From the NCBI RefSeq assembly GCF_947495925.1, contig NZ_CANMAU010000004.1:1-64000 (forward strand): a DNA stretch of 64,000 bases, read 5' to 3'. A program made the translations under genes and the position numbers. The notes under the pieces were generated by a model. That model saw only the letters and a program-made list of their open reading frames with translations. It did not search any database and had not been told where the DNA came from. Source of the stretch: an uncultured Algibacter sp. (GTDB lineage Bacteria; Bacteroidota; Bacteroidia; Flavobacteriales; Flavobacteriaceae). Positions 26,962 to 37,695 of this stretch are shown here, piece after piece. Numbering within the stretch: the stretch's first letter is position 1; every line of letters starts with the position of its first letter.

Positions 26962-28266
26962 ATGAGTAATATAGTAGCCATTGTAGGGAGACCAAATGTT
27001 GGAAAGTCAACATTTTTTAATCGTTTAATTCAAAGACGAGAAGCCATTGTTGATGCCGTAAGTGGGGTTACTAGAGATCGTCACTACGGAAAAAGTGATT
27101 GGAACGGAAAAGAATTTTCTTTAATTGATACTGGAGGATACGTTTTAGGAAGTGATGATGTATTTGAAGCTGAAATAGACAAGCAAGTAGAACTAGCTAT
27201 TGAAGAAGCTGATGCTATAATTTTTATGGTAGATGTAGAATCTGGAGTTACTGGAATGGATGAAGACGTTGCTAAACTACTTAGGCGCGTTAATAAACCT
27301 GTTTTTCTTGTGGTTAATAAAGTTGATAATGGTAAACGTGCTGAAGATGCTGTTGAGTTTTACTCGTTAGGACTGGGAGAATATTATACCATAGCGAGTA
27401 TAAATGGGAGTGGAACAGGGGAGTTATTGGATGCTTTAATCGAAGCATTGCCTGAAAAAGAAGAAGTTGTTGAGGAAGAATTACCACGTTTTGCTGTGGT
27501 TGGACGTCCTAATGCAGGGAAATCTTCATTTATTAACGCTTTAATTGGAGAAGATAGATACATTGTTACCGATATAGCAGGAACAACTAGAGACTCTATT
27601 GATACAAAGTATAATCGCTTTGGTTTTGAATTTAATTTAGTTGATACTGCAGGAATAAGAAGAAAATCAAAGGTTAAAGAAGATTTAGAGTTCTATTCTG
27701 TTATGCGCAGTGTTCGTGCAATTGAGCATGCCGATGTTTGTTTACTTGTGCTCGACGCTAATAGAGGTTTTGATGGGCAAGTACAAAATATTTTTTGGCT
27801 AGCAGAGCGCAATCGAAAAGGAATTGTGGTTTTGGTTAATAAATGGGATTTGGTTGAGAAAGATCATAAATCCATGAAGGAATATGAAAAAGCGATAAAA
27901 AAACAAATGGAACCTTTTACAGATGTTCCTGTAGTTTTTATTTCGGCTCTTACTAAGCAACGCATTTTTAAAGCCATTGAAACAGCGGTTGAGGTTTATA
28001 AAAACCGCAGTAAAAAAATAAAAACAAGTGAGCTAAATGATGTTTTACAACCCATTATTGAAAGTTATCCGCCACCAGCATATAAAGGCAAGTTTGTGAA
28101 AATAAAATATATTATGCAGTTACCAACGCCACAACCACAATTTGCGTTTTTCTGCAATCTACCGCAATATATAAAAGACCCTTATAAGCGCTTCTTAGAG
28201 AATAAGCTTAGAGATAATTTTGGTTTTAACGGCGTACCGATAAGTGTATACATGCGCAAGAAGTAA
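26962..28266 (+). CDS. der: GTPase Der (EngA)
   Basis: The 434-residue protein has two GTPase domains in tandem, G1 GRPNVGKST and GRPNAGKSS, with G4 motifs NKVD and NKWD, followed by a C-terminal KH-like domain. This double-G architecture is unique to Der, which assists 50S ribosome assembly. Confidence 0.97.
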   Translation: MSNIVAIVGRPNVGKSTFFNRLIQRREAIVDAVSGVTRDRHYGKSDWNGKEFSLIDTGGYVLGSDDVFEAEIDKQVELAIEEADAIIFMVDVESGVTGMDEDVAKLLRRVNKPVFLVVNKVDNGKRAEDAVEFYSLGLGEYYTIASINGSGTGELLDALIEALPEKEEVVEEELPRFAVVGRPNAGKSSFINALIGEDRYIVTDIAGTTRDSIDTKYNRFGFEFNLVDTAGIRRKSKVKEDLEFYSVMRSVRAIEHADVCLLVLDANRGFDGQVQNIFWLAERNRKGIVVLVNKWDLVEKDHKSMKEYEKAIKKQMEPFTDVPVVFISALTKQRIFKAIETAVEVYKNRSKKIKTSELNDVLQPIIESYPPPAYKGKFVKIKYIMQLPTPQPQFAFFCNLPQYIKDPYKRFLENKLRDNFGFNGVPISVYMRKK

Positions 28267-28327
28267 CTTTTTTTTGAAATTTGTATATTCATTGTGTTTT
28301 AATAGATAATTAATTATACTAGTACAA

Positions 28328-29515
28328 ATGAAAAAATACAGTTTATTTTTAATTGCTTTATTCTTGGGATTTCAAGTGTCTTGTCAGGAATATCCAGAAG
28401 GAACTTTTGGTAACGATTTGAAGTTTTTAAAGCAAAAAACAAATCCTATTGTACTAGAAGATGGAGTACGTCAAATTATAATATCTCCTGAATATCAAGG
28501 GCGGATTTTAACCGCAACAAGTAAAGGGAAAAGTGGTTCAAGTTACGGTTGGTTTAGAAAAGCATTGATTTTAAGCGACAGTGTTAATCAGAATAAAAGT
28601 GGTTTAGGAGGAGCAGGACGGCTTTGGTTCGGCCCAGACCAAGGACCGAATACCTTGTTTTTTAAGATTAATCCAAAAACAGGAAAAAAAGAACATGGAG
28701 CTCCTAAGGATTTAAATGAACTAGAGTTTAAAGTTTTAAAGCGAAATGAAAGTTTAGTTTCCCTTGGTGAAAAGTTACATTTAAAAAATTTAAAGAATAC
28801 AGAGTTTTATATTGATGTTAAGCGAGATATTAAATTATTGAAGAGGTCTTTAATTGAGAAAAAATTGGGGATAACGCTAAATGATAATTTATCTTATGTT
28901 GCGTTTAAGGCTGAAACATCTATGCAAAACATTGGTGAAGAAAATTGGTCTAAAGAGAAAGGTCTAATATGTTTATGGGAATTGGGCTGTATGCACCCTT
29001 CTGAAAAAACTACAGTTGTTATTCCTTTAAAAGGAAAGGTAGACGAAGCCACTGTTTATTTTACGCCTTTAGATAGCACAAGAATTGATATTAAAGAGAA
29101 TATACTTTATTATAGAGCAGATGCTAATTATCTTAATAAAATAGGAACACTTCCTGAAAACTCTTTGGAGTACTTTGGTAGTTATAGCCCAGAATTAAAC
29201 TTACTAACTATTGTTAGGTATAGTTTTAATGCGAATACGATGGACTATGTAAATGCTCATCCTGTAAGTGTTAAAGATCAGTATAGGGGAGATGTAATTA
29301 ATGTTTTTAACGATGGCAAATTGGGAGATATTGGCCCTTTCGGTCCTTTCTATGAATTGGAAACGTCTTCACCTGCTGTAGCACTTAAAATGGGAGAGAG
29401 CTTAAGTCATAGTCATGAAACATACTATTTTGAAGGTTCAAAAGAAGACTTGAATCCTATAGCAGTACGAGTATTAGGGGTTAATTTAGATGTTATTGAA
29501 AAGGCACTTCCTTAA
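28328..29515 (+). CDS. Secreted protein of unknown function (possibly DUF6786)
   Basis: The 395-residue product begins with a signal peptide whose end (LGFQVSCQEYP) could also be a lipobox. The body is beta-rich, with GYPEG-like and GRLWFGPDQGPN segments and a late PFYELETSSPA motif seen in sugar-mutarotase-like folds. I think this matches the DUF6786 family found in environmental Bacteroidetes, but that is from memory and not certain. Its start is 61 bp after der and it may be co-transcribed. Confidence 0.65.
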   Translation: MKKYSLFLIALFLGFQVSCQEYPEGTFGNDLKFLKQKTNPIVLEDGVRQIIISPEYQGRILTATSKGKSGSSYGWFRKALILSDSVNQNKSGLGGAGRLWFGPDQGPNTLFFKINPKTGKKEHGAPKDLNELEFKVLKRNESLVSLGEKLHLKNLKNTEFYIDVKRDIKLLKRSLIEKKLGITLNDNLSYVAFKAETSMQNIGEENWSKEKGLICLWELGCMHPSEKTTVVIPLKGKVDEATVYFTPLDSTRIDIKENILYYRADANYLNKIGTLPENSLEYFGSYSPELNLLTIVRYSFNANTMDYVNAHPVSVKDQYRGDVINVFNDGKLGDIGPFGPFYELETSSPAVALKMGESLSHSHETYYFEGSKEDLNPIAVRVLGVNLDVIEKALP

Positions 29516-29528
29516 CAAGAAAGGCGTT

Positions 29529-30368
29529 TTACCAACCTCCAGATGCACCTCCGCCTCCAAAGCCACCTCCGCCGAAGCCACCACCAAAGCCGCCTCCGCC
29601 TCCAAAGCCACCACCAGAGCTGCCGCCCCAGCTACTAGAACCTCCATTATAATTACCACGTCCCATATTACTTAATATAATGGCATCCCATATGTCCATA
29701 CCTCCAGAACGATTACCTCTGTTTCCTCCACCTCCGCGTTTATTTTTGGAAATGGATATCATAATAATTATGAATATAATAATCAGAAAAAATATAAATC
29801 CAACGGGCAGTCCATTTTCTTGTGATTTTCGAGAACCTTTATACTCGCCATTTAGAACTTCAAATATGGCATCCGCACCTCTGTTTAATCCGCCAGGGTA
29901 GTCATTTCGTTTGAAATAGGGTATGATGTCACGCTCAATAATACGCTTGGATAAAGCATCGGTTAGTAAGTGCTCTATGCCATAACCCGTATTAATTGCA
30001 ATTCTTCTATCATCTTTGGCCAGCAGAATTAAAATACCATTATCCTCTTTTGCTTGTCCAATACCCCATTCATGCCCCCATTGCGATCCAAGGTAATTAA
30101 TGTTTTCTCCATTGGTAGAGTTTATAATGGCAACTACAATTTGCGTTGAGGTCGTGTCAGAATACTTAACAAGCTTCTGCTCTAAATTACGCTTTTCATG
30201 TACTGAAAGTAAGTTGGCATAATCATAAACACTGGTTTGAAATTCTGGTACTTCAGGAATTTTAAACTGAGCAAAAGAAAAATGTAGTGCACAAACAATT
30301 AGAAAGAAAGAAAGGGTGAGCTTGTTCTTTTTAAACACTCTAAAAGTTTTTGCATTGGTATATTCCAT
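29529..30368 (-). CDS. TPM-domain membrane protein with Gly-rich tail
   Basis: The 279-residue protein has a signal peptide (residues ~13-33), a TPM domain (VYDYANLLSVHEK, TSTQIVVAIINST, DRRIAINTGYGIEHLL), a transmembrane helix around residues 190-207, and a tail of almost pure Gly with Ser/Phe ending GASGGW. YgcG-type TPM proteins share this layout. Possible role in envelope or PSII-like quality control is only by analogy. It lies 8 bp after a second TPM gene. Confidence 0.87.
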   Translation of the reverse strand: MEYTNAKTFRVFKKNKLTLSFFLIVCALHFSFAQFKIPEVPEFQTSVYDYANLLSVHEKRNLEQKLVKYSDTTSTQIVVAIINSTNGENINYLGSQWGHEWGIGQAKEDNGILILLAKDDRRIAINTGYGIEHLLTDALSKRIIERDIIPYFKRNDYPGGLNRGADAIFEVLNGEYKGSRKSQENGLPVGFIFFLIIIFIIIMISISKNKRGGGGNRGNRSGGMDIWDAIILSNMGRGNYNGGSSSWGGSSGGGFGGGGGFGGGFGGGGFGGGGASGGW

Positions 30369-30376
30369 GTTAAATA

Positions 30377-30814
30377 TTACCCTTTAGAAATTTCGTTAGT
30401 GAGTTCGTTGGTATCATCATCCATAAATGGGAAATACTCTTTTAAACGATCTCCAGACCTTAATATACCTTGAACTAACCCGTCTTTAAATTCTCCTTTT
30501 TTGAAATGTAACTGCATGAGATCTTTGGTGCAATCCCAAAAATCATTTTCAACGACTTCATTGATACCTCTATCACCATAAATAACAAAGGTTTTATCTT
30601 CAACAGCTACATAAATTAAAACGGCATTCTGAAGTTTAGTGTTATCCATTTTTAGAATGTGGAATAACTCTAGAGCACGATTAGCTGCGTTGCCCTTACA
30701 AGTCTTTTCTAAGTGAACACGAATTTCTCCAGAAGTATTTAGTTCTGCCAAACGAATGGCTTCAACAATATCTTGCTCTTCCTTCGTAGTTAGAAAATCT
30801 TCAATTTTCGACAT
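30377..30814 (-). CDS. TPM-domain protein, soluble
   Basis: The 145-residue protein consists of one TPM domain (NTSGEIRVHLEKTC, KTFVIYGDRGINEVV) without signal peptide or tail. It is 1 bp downstream of lemA and 8 bp upstream of the membrane TPM gene, forming a three-gene unit known in many bacteria. Activity is unknown. Confidence 0.82.
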   Translation of the reverse strand: MSKIEDFLTTKEEQDIVEAIRLAELNTSGEIRVHLEKTCKGNAANRALELFHILKMDNTKLQNAVLIYVAVEDKTFVIYGDRGINEVVENDFWDCTKDLMQLHFKKGEFKDGLVQGILRSGDRLKEYFPFMDDDTNELTNEISKG

Positions 30815-30815
30815 T

Positions 30816-31430
30816 CTAAAACTCTACTTTTGGCGCATTTTCACTCCCTGGAGCACTTTTAAATCTTGCCATTTCCTCAAAGCCGAATAAATTAGCTAAT
30901 AATTTTCCAGGAAATTTTGTAGTGTGTTTATCATAAACATTAACAGCGTCATTAAACCTGTTTCTTTCAACATTTATTCTGTTTTCTGTGCCTTCCAATT
31001 GTGATTGCAGCTCTAAAAAGCCTTTGTCAGCTTTCAATTCAGGATAGCGTTCCACGGTTACAAGAAGTCGCGATAAAGCGCCACTTAACCCTTGTTGAGC
31101 TTGTTGAAATTGTGCCATTTTCTCTGGCGTTAAATCATTAACATCTATGGTGGTTTTAGTAGCCTCAGATCGCGCTTTAATAACACCTTCTAAGGTTTCC
31201 TTTTCATGAGCTGCATATCCTTTAACTGTAGAAACTAAGTTTGGAATTAAATCTGCGCGTCGTTGGTAAGCACTTTCAACATTCGACCAAGCCGTTTTTG
31301 CATCGGCTTCATACTCAACGGCAGTATTGTTGAAGGTATAGGCATAACTACCACCAATAAGAACAATAACTATAAGACCTATTATGGCAATTGCTCCACA
31401 ACCTAATCCCGCGATTACTCCTTTTTTCAT
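30816..31430 (-). CDS. lemA: LemA family protein
   Basis: The 204-residue protein has one N-terminal transmembrane helix (residues ~5-30), then a four-helix coiled-coil domain with the family segment YQRRADLIPNLVSTVKGYA and NRFNDAVNVYD. LemA proteins are inner-membrane anchored with unclear function; here it travels with two TPM genes. Confidence 0.92.
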   Translation of the reverse strand: MKKGVIAGLGCGAIAIIGLIVIVLIGGSYAYTFNNTAVEYEADAKTAWSNVESAYQRRADLIPNLVSTVKGYAAHEKETLEGVIKARSEATKTTIDVNDLTPEKMAQFQQAQQGLSGALSRLLVTVERYPELKADKGFLELQSQLEGTENRINVERNRFNDAVNVYDKHTTKFPGKLLANLFGFEEMARFKSAPGSENAPKVEF

Positions 31431-31523
31431 AATTTATTTGTTTAGTTAGTTTTATTTATTACGTATGAGACACAATTACTTAAAAAAAGTTACATTAACA
31501 AACAGAATTATTGTGTATCTCAC

Positions 31524-31856
31524 TTATTTTAAATGTTCTTTTATTTTAATGAGTTGACTTTTTACATCTTCAAGTTTACTAACAATTTCAAAATTATTAA
31601 GTGTTTCCTTTTTACCTTCTTTTAAGTGAATTTTGGCACCTTCAAGAGTAAAGCCTCTTTCTTTAACTAAATGAAAAATCAATTTAAGATTTTTTATGTC
31701 TTCTGGTGTAAACTTGCGATTGCCTTTTGCGTTTTTCTTTGGTTTTAAAACATCAAATTCTTTTTCCCAAAAGCGTATTAAAGAAGTGTTTACATTAAAT
31801 GCTTTGGCAACTTCACCAATTCCATAATATCTTTTTTCGGGTAAATCTATATGCAT
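31524..31856 (-). CDS. MerR-family transcriptional regulator
   Basis: The 110-residue protein is a MerR helix-turn-helix (YYGIGEVAKAFNVNTSLIRFW) with the wing and helix pair KFTPEDIKNLKLIFHLV, and no sizeable effector domain. Its start overlaps the stop of the M23 peptidase gene by one base, so the two are translationally coupled. Targets are unknown. Confidence 0.88.
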   Translation of the reverse strand: MHIDLPEKRYYGIGEVAKAFNVNTSLIRFWEKEFDVLKPKKNAKGNRKFTPEDIKNLKLIFHLVKERGFTLEGAKIHLKEGKKETLNNFEIVSKLEDVKSQLIKIKEHLK

Positions 31857-32827
31857 TAATCTAGTGATTGATTTTCTAAAGTGGCATGCTCCAATAATTT
31901 ATTGAATTCTTCGGCCGTTAAACTCCCATAGTAGAAGTTAATGGGGTTAATAGCGCTTTTGTCTTTATGAATTTCGTAGTGTAAATGAGGGGCTTGAGAG
32001 CGTCCTGTGCTTCCCACAAAACCAATTAAATCACCACGCTTTACTTTTTGATTTCGTCGCACATTATATTTATACAGATGCGCATATAGACTCACATAAC
32101 CATATCCATGATCTATTCTTATATGCTTGCCATAGCCAGAGGAATTACTGTCTGCTCTTGTAACAACACCATCGCCACTAGCGTAAATTGGTGTACCTCT
32201 AGGTGCGCTAAAATCCATGCCCTTATGCATTTTTCGTACTTTTGTAAATGGATCTGAGCGCATACCATAACCAGATGCCATTCTGGTTAAATCAGCATTG
32301 TTTACGGGTTGAATAGCAGGAATTGCGGCTAATAATTTTTCTTTTTCTTCCGCAAGTTTAGCAATCTCGTCAAGTGATTTCGATTGTACTACAATCTGTT
32401 TTTGTAAAATGTCTAAACGTTTATTGCTTTCAATAATTAACTTGGAATTGTCAAAGCCTTCCAAGTTTTTATATCTGTTAATACCACCAAAACCAGCTTT
32501 TCGCTGTTCTCCAGGAATTGGATTGGCTTCAAAATATACCCGATATATGTTATTGTCTCTATCTGCAATATTTTCAAGTACAGCCTCAGCATGCTCCATT
32601 TTCTTATTAAGCAATTCAAATTGTAATTGCGTGTTTTGTAATTCTCTTTTCAAGGCACGTTCTTTGGGCGATTCAATATATTGACTACCAACAAAAACAA
32701 AGATAAATGCAAAAAAAGCTGCTGCAGATAGAAAGATTAAGGCATACTTGAAAGTAGTACGCTTTTTGCGTTCTATTTTTCTATACGATAGCGTATCAGA
32801 ATCGTAATAATATTTTACCTTACTCAT
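31856..32827 (-). CDS. M23 family metallopeptidase, membrane-anchored
   Basis: The 323-residue protein has an N-terminal transmembrane helix (about residues 27-47), a coiled coil (residues ~55-80), and a C-terminal LytM domain with zinc ligands in HKGMDFSAPRGTP and HLHYEIH. Both zinc motifs are intact, so it should cleave peptidoglycan cross-links in the periplasm. Confidence 0.92.
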   Translation of the reverse strand: MSKVKYYYDSDTLSYRKIERKKRTTFKYALIFLSAAAFFAFIFVFVGSQYIESPKERALKRELQNTQLQFELLNKKMEHAEAVLENIADRDNNIYRVYFEANPIPGEQRKAGFGGINRYKNLEGFDNSKLIIESNKRLDILQKQIVVQSKSLDEIAKLAEEKEKLLAAIPAIQPVNNADLTRMASGYGMRSDPFTKVRKMHKGMDFSAPRGTPIYASGDGVVTRADSNSSGYGKHIRIDHGYGYVSLYAHLYKYNVRRNQKVKRGDLIGFVGSTGRSQAPHLHYEIHKDKSAINPINFYYGSLTAEEFNKLLEHATLENQSLD

Positions 32828-32971
32828 TACTTAAATTATACTATTTTTGCTGAAAATTAAAGCTTATGAATGGCTTTAATTTAGTAAGTAAACGAACAAA
32901 CCTACAAAAAAATTATTATTCAATTTTTGATAATATTGAGGTTATAGTTAAATGCTGTCCGAAATTTAAAA

Positions 32972-32979
32972 TAAATTTG
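32972..32979 (+). promoter_or_regulatory. -7 promoter element of alaS
   Basis: TAAATTTG fits TAnnTTTG, 69 bases before the alaS start. The leader between them has no clear hairpin. Confidence 0.4.
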
Positions 32980-33048
32980 CAGCGTAAATATAAAAATTGT
33001 TTCGCATTAAAGCATAACTATGGGAAACAACATTTTTAAAAGTAATAC

Positions 33049-35661
33049 ATGAAATCACAAGAAATTCGCTCTAAGTTTTTAAGTTTTTTTGAAAAAAAGA
33101 AACACGGTATTGTGCCTTCTGCACCTATGGTTTTAAAAGATGATCCAACACTTATGTTTGTAAACTCTGGAATGGCACCTTTTAAAGAGTATTTTTTGGG
33201 AAATGCAGAACCTAAAACGAATAGGATAGCAGATAGTCAAAAATGCTTACGCGTTTCAGGGAAGCACAACGATTTGGAAGAAGTTGGGTATGATACATAT
33301 CATCATACGTTATTCGAGATGCTTGGGAATTGGAGTTTTGGCGATTACTTTAAAAAAGAAGCGATAAACTGGGCTTGGGAATTACTTACGGAGGTTTACG
33401 GTATAGATAAAGATATCCTATATGTAACGGTTTTTGAAGGTAGTGATGAAGACGGTTTAGGATTGGATACTGAGGCTTATGATTATTGGAAAACATTAAT
33501 TTCTGAAGACCGCATTTTAAAAGGCAATAAGAAAGATAATTTTTGGGAAATGGGTGATCAAGGACCATGCGGACCTTGCAGTGAAATACATGTTGATATT
33601 CGTTCAGCCGAGGAAAAGGCAAAAATACCAGGGAAGGATCTCGTGAATATGGATCATCCGCATGTTGTTGAGATTTGGAATTTGGTTTTTATGCAGTATA
33701 ACCGAAAAGCAAATGGGGCACTTGAGGCTTTGCCAAATAAACATATTGATACTGGTATGGGGTTTGAGCGCTTATGTATGGTATTACAAGGGGTTCAATC
33801 TAATTATGATACCGATGTTTTTATACCACTTATTAGAGAAATAGAAACCATATCTAATAAGCCTTATGGGAAAGACGAAAAAGTAGATATTGCTATTCGT
33901 GTAATTTCAGATCATGTTAGGGCCGTTGCGTTTTCAATTGCCGATGGCCAGCTGCCAAGTAATACTGGAGCGGGATATGTTATACGACGAATTTTGCGTC
34001 GTGCTGTACGTTATGGTTTTACATTTTTAGATAAGAAAGAGCCTTTCATATATAGATTAGCAGATGTGTTGAGTAAAAAAATGGGAGAAGCGTTCCCAGA
34101 ATTAAAAACTCAAAAACATTTGATTGAAAATGTTATTAAAGAAGAAGAACAGTCCTTTTTAAGAACTCTAGACCAAGGTTTGGTATTATTAAATAAAATT
34201 GTTCAGGAAACTAAAGGAGATGTTGTTTCTGGCGAAAAGGCTTTTGAGCTTTATGATACTTATGGTTTTCCCATAGATTTAACAGCTTTAATTCTTTCTG
34301 AAAAATCTTTAAAGTTGGATGAGGAAGGATTTCAAAAGGAACTTCAGAAGCAAAAAAGTCGTTCGCGAGCTGCAAGTGAAATGTCTACTGATGATTGGAC
34401 TATTCTATCTGAAGATAATCAGGAAGAATTTGTTGGATACGATACGCTTGAAGCTAATGTAAAACTAACGAGATACAGAAAAGTAACCTCAAAAAAGGAT
34501 GGTGATATGTATCAATTGGTGTTTAATTTAACCCCATTTTACCCAGAAGGAGGTGGTCAAGTTGGTGATAAGGGGTATTTAGAAGATACACATGGTGATG
34601 TAGTTTATATCTTAGATACTAAAAAAGAGAACAATGTTATTATTCATTTTGCTAAAAATTTACCAAAGCATTTAGAGGAAACATTTAAAGCTGTTGTTGA
34701 CGCAAAACAACGCCACAGGACAGAATGTAATCATACAGCTACTCATTTATTGCATCAAGCATTAAGAGAGGTTTTAGGAACTCATGTTGAACAAAAAGGA
34801 AGTGCGGTACATTCAAAGTATTTGCGCTTTGATTTTTCACATTTTTCAAAGTTAACTACTGAAGAACTTAGAGATGTGGAGCAATTTGTAAATCGAAGAA
34901 TTGAGGGGAAATTACCTCTAATTGAAAAGCGAAATATGCCTAAAGAAGAAGCTATGGCTGAAGGCGCTATGAGTTTATTTGGAGAAAAGTATGGTGATAC
35001 GGTTCGCGCCATTCGTTTTGGGCAATCTATTGAGCTTTGTGGAGGAACACATGTAAAGAATACGTCAGATATTTGGCATTTTAAAATTGTTTCAGAAGGT
35101 GCTGTTGCTGCAGGGATAAGGCGTATTGAAGCGATTTCTAACGATGCTGTGAAGGATTTTTATTTTGAAAATAATCGTGCCTATTTTGAAATGAAAGATT
35201 TACTTAACAATGTTAAAGAACCAGTTAAAGCGCTTCAAAGCTTACAGGAGGAGAATACATCTCTTAAAAAGCAGATTGAAATGTTATTAAAAGATAAAGC
35301 AAAGCATATTAAAGCAGAACTAAGAAATGAAATAGAAGATGTAAGCGGTATTAATTTCTTGGCCAAAAAGCTCGATTTGGATGCTGGAGGTCTTAAGGAT
35401 GTTGCTTTTGAATTAGGAAGTCAATTTGATAATTTGTTTTTACTTTTTGGAACAGAACAAAAAGGTAAAGCTTTACTTTCTTGCTATATTTCAAAAGGAC
35501 TTGTTTCAGAAAAAGGTCTAAATGCAGGTCAGGTAGTAAGAGAATTAGGTAAATATATCCAAGGTGGTGGTGGCGGACAACCATTCTTTGCCACTGCAGG
35601 GGGCAAAAATCCTGCTGGAATTGAAGAAGCACTGAAAAAGGCTAAGGACTACCTTTTGTAA
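33049..35661 (+). CDS. alaS: Alanyl-tRNA synthetase
   Basis: The 870-residue protein has the full AlaRS order: class II catalytic core, editing domain with HTATH and CGGTH zinc/active-site motifs, and a C-terminal DHHA1 domain with [14 protein letters not shown]. Length is normal. The stop is 3 bp before a GSCFA gene. Confidence 0.97.
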   Translation: MKSQEIRSKFLSFFEKKKHGIVPSAPMVLKDDPTLMFVNSGMAPFKEYFLGNAEPKTNRIADSQKCLRVSGKHNDLEEVGYDTYHHTLFEMLGNWSFGDYFKKEAINWAWELLTEVYGIDKDILYVTVFEGSDEDGLGLDTEAYDYWKTLISEDRILKGNKKDNFWEMGDQGPCGPCSEIHVDIRSAEEKAKIPGKDLVNMDHPHVVEIWNLVFMQYNRKANGALEALPNKHIDTGMGFERLCMVLQGVQSNYDTDVFIPLIREIETISNKPYGKDEKVDIAIRVISDHVRAVAFSIADGQLPSNTGAGYVIRRILRRAVRYGFTFLDKKEPFIYRLADVLSKKMGEAFPELKTQKHLIENVIKEEEQSFLRTLDQGLVLLNKIVQETKGDVVSGEKAFELYDTYGFPIDLTALILSEKSLKLDEEGFQKELQKQKSRSRAASEMSTDDWTILSEDNQEEFVGYDTLEANVKLTRYRKVTSKKDGDMYQLVFNLTPFYPEGGGQVGDKGYLEDTHGDVVYILDTKKENNVIIHFAKNLPKHLEETFKAVVDAKQRHRTECNHTATHLLHQALREVLGTHVEQKGSAVHSKYLRFDFSHFSKLTTEELRDVEQFVNRRIEGKLPLIEKRNMPKEEAMAEGAMSLFGEKYGDTVRAIRFGQSIELCGGTHVKNTSDIWHFKIVSEGAVAAGIRRIEAISNDAVKDFYFENNRAYFEMKDLLNNVKEPVKALQSLQEENTSLKKQIEMLLKDKAKHIKAELRNEIEDVSGINFLAKKLDLDAGGLKDVAFELGSQFDNLFLLFGTEQKGKALLSCYISKGLVSEKGLNAGQVVRELGKYIQGGGGGQPFFATAGGKNPAGIEEALKKAKDYLL

Positions 35662-35664
35662 TAA

Positions 35665-36639
35665 GTGGAGCTTCAAACTAAAATACCATTAGGAAGGCAG
35701 TCTGAAAATCAAATAGATTACGACTCTAGTGTACTTTTAATTGGCTCGTGTTTTTCTGATAATATTGGAAAAAAACTAGAGTATTTTAGGTTTAAAAATT
35801 TTCAAAACCCTTTTGGAATATTATTCCATCCTAAGGCCATTGAAACCTTAATAAAACATGCTGTTTTAGGAAAAACGTATTCAGAGGCAGATGTTTTTTT
35901 TCATATTGAGCGATGGCATTGTTTTGATGTTCATTCTCAGCTAAGTAGTGCTTCGAGGGAGGATCTGTTGAGGGCTTTGAATAAGCAGGTTCGGTTAACA
36001 CAGCAGCAATTAAAGGAATCTACTCATATTGTCATAACTTTAGGAACAGCTTGGGTGTATCGATTTACAGGAACATCACAGCTTGTTGCTAATTGCCATA
36101 AGATTCCTCAAAAAGAGTTTCAAAAAGAATTATTATCAATTGATACTATTTGCCAGTCTTTGGAGAAAATGATTGAATTAATAAGGCGTGTAAATTCAAA
36201 TGCATCCCTTGTTTTTACCGTGTCACCAGTTAGACATTTAAAAGATGGTTTTGTTGAGAACACCCAAAGTAAGGCGCATTTAATTTCGGCTATTCGCCAA
36301 GTGTTAAGTCAGAATACGCCGGTTGGTAATCAAAAAAACACATATTTCCCATCGTATGAATTGATGATGGACGAACTTCGGGACTATCGCTTTTATAAAG
36401 AGGATATGATTCATCCCAATGATTTGGCAGTAACTTATATTTGGGAAAAATTTAAATCTTCATGGATTTCGGAAACAGCTTATGAGACTATTAGAGAAGT
36501 TGACAGTATTCAGAGGGCACTATTGCACAAACCATTCGATCCTAATTCTGAGACACATAAAAAATTTCTTCTAAATTTAGAAGTTAAAATAAAACGGCTT
36601 CAACTCAAATTCACTCATATTAGTTTTGAAAATGTGTGA
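35665..36639 (+). CDS. GSCFA-domain protein
   Basis: The 324-residue protein starts with GTG three bases after alaS. The GSCFA signature is visible (LIGSCFSDNIGKKL) and a later DMIHPNDLAVTYIWEKF segment fits the DHxN block of SGNH-like esterases. A hydrolase role is likely by fold but the substrate is unknown. It is probably co-transcribed with alaS. Confidence 0.87.
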   Translation: MELQTKIPLGRQSENQIDYDSSVLLIGSCFSDNIGKKLEYFRFKNFQNPFGILFHPKAIETLIKHAVLGKTYSEADVFFHIERWHCFDVHSQLSSASREDLLRALNKQVRLTQQQLKESTHIVITLGTAWVYRFTGTSQLVANCHKIPQKEFQKELLSIDTICQSLEKMIELIRRVNSNASLVFTVSPVRHLKDGFVENTQSKAHLISAIRQVLSQNTPVGNQKNTYFPSYELMMDELRDYRFYKEDMIHPNDLAVTYIWEKFKSSWISETAYETIREVDSIQRALLHKPFDPNSETHKKFLLNLEVKIKRLQLKFTHISFENV

Positions 36640-37068
36640 TTTAGTATAATGACTCCGTTTTTATAAAGGCTATATTTAAGGTGTTAACTTTTAATCTTTT
36701 ATAATAACACTTTATCGATAAATTGATAGTTTATTTGTGAATAATTGTAGTTTTAAAATGCTATTAATCAGTTCATATAAAAAAGCATCTATTGTATTAA
36801 TCAAGAAAATGATTTACAAAGGTGCTTTTTTTTTGTCTATTTTGTAATACAATGTGAAAACGTATTAACTCAAATAAGCAGTTAGGAAATAATATGAATT
36901 TAAAGGTTGTTTAACCTTGTTTTAATGCTTGAAATTAATTTCTATTTTATATTTTGTGGCGTTAGTTTAAATTACATTGGTTAGGCTCCTTATGTCGGAG
37001 AAACTGATGTTTTTTTGTTTTAAAGCAAAAAGTAAACTAAAGCTGTAAAATTATTTCTAAATTGCTGC
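36640..37068 (+). other. 429-bp intergenic region with one terminator-like hairpin
   Basis: Beyond the hairpin at 36779-36834 I see only AT-rich DNA, a short stem at about 36903-36918 (aaggttgtttaacctt) and a small ctcc/ggag stem near 36986-37001. No ORF of useful length, tRNA or repeat family was seen. Confidence 0.5.
36779..36834 (+). terminator. Long terminator-like hairpin
   Basis: A 12-nt arm, aaaaaagcatct, pairs with the arm at 36820-36831 (one wobble, end mismatch possible). An inner aatca/tgatt stem extends it, and a run of ten T closes it. It probably ends the alaS-GSCFA transcript 140 bases after the stop. Confidence 0.6.
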
Positions 37069-37695
37069 ATGCGAAAAATCCTTTTTGGTGTTGTTATCAC
37101 TTTAATTATTCTATTTTCTTTTAAATATTGTGAAGAAAAAAAAGAAAATAATATAGAACTCATTGAGAACTCTGCTCTCATTCAAAAACAAATAAAGAAC
37201 GTTGGAAAACTAATTGTTACTGAAGGGCATTTTAGCGAGGTTTTTAATTATAAAAATTCAAAAGATATATTCGGGGATTATTTTACATCGGATAAAAAAG
37301 CACTTGTTATAGTTAATGCAGATGTTACCATTGCCTATGACTTAAGTAAAATTGAGTTTGATGTAGATGAAGTCACCAAAACGTTAACGATTTTAAACAT
37401 TCCTGAAGAAGAAATTAAAATAAGTCCAGATTTTGAATATTATGATATTCAAGCTGATTTTTTAAACCCCTTTGAGGCAAAAGATTATAATGCGATTAAG
37501 AAAACGGTAAGGACCTCGTTGAAAAGAAAAATTGAAAATTCAGATTTAAAAAGCAATGCTCAGAATAGGTTAATCAGCGAGTTGTCAAAATTTTACATTC
37601 TTACAAGTTCGCTAGGTTGGACTTTAAAACATAACGAATCTTCAATTAATACTATTGAAGATATGAGTCGTTTAAAACTAGAACTTGCTTTTTAA
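37069..37695 (+). CDS. DUF4230 protein, membrane-anchored
   Basis: The 208-residue protein has one N-terminal transmembrane helix or signal (residues 3-20) and a DUF4230-type body: LIVTEGHFSEVFNY, a central VNADVTIAYDLSKIEFDV and a C-terminal helical segment. Function is unknown. Its 3' end overlaps the convergent rhodanese gene by 18 bp. Confidence 0.78.
   Translation: MRKILFGVVITLIILFSFKYCEEKKENNIELIENSALIQKQIKNVGKLIVTEGHFSEVFNYKNSKDIFGDYFTSDKKALVIVNADVTIAYDLSKIEFDVDEVTKTLTILNIPEEEIKISPDFEYYDIQADFLNPFEAKDYNAIKKTVRTSLKRKIENSDLKSNAQNRLISELSKFYILTSSLGWTLKHNESSINTIEDMSRLKLELAF

Noticed and set aside
29490-29675. Ala/Thr-rich frame over the end of the TPM gene
   Set aside because: It is the reverse of a Gly-rich repeat and has no independent support.
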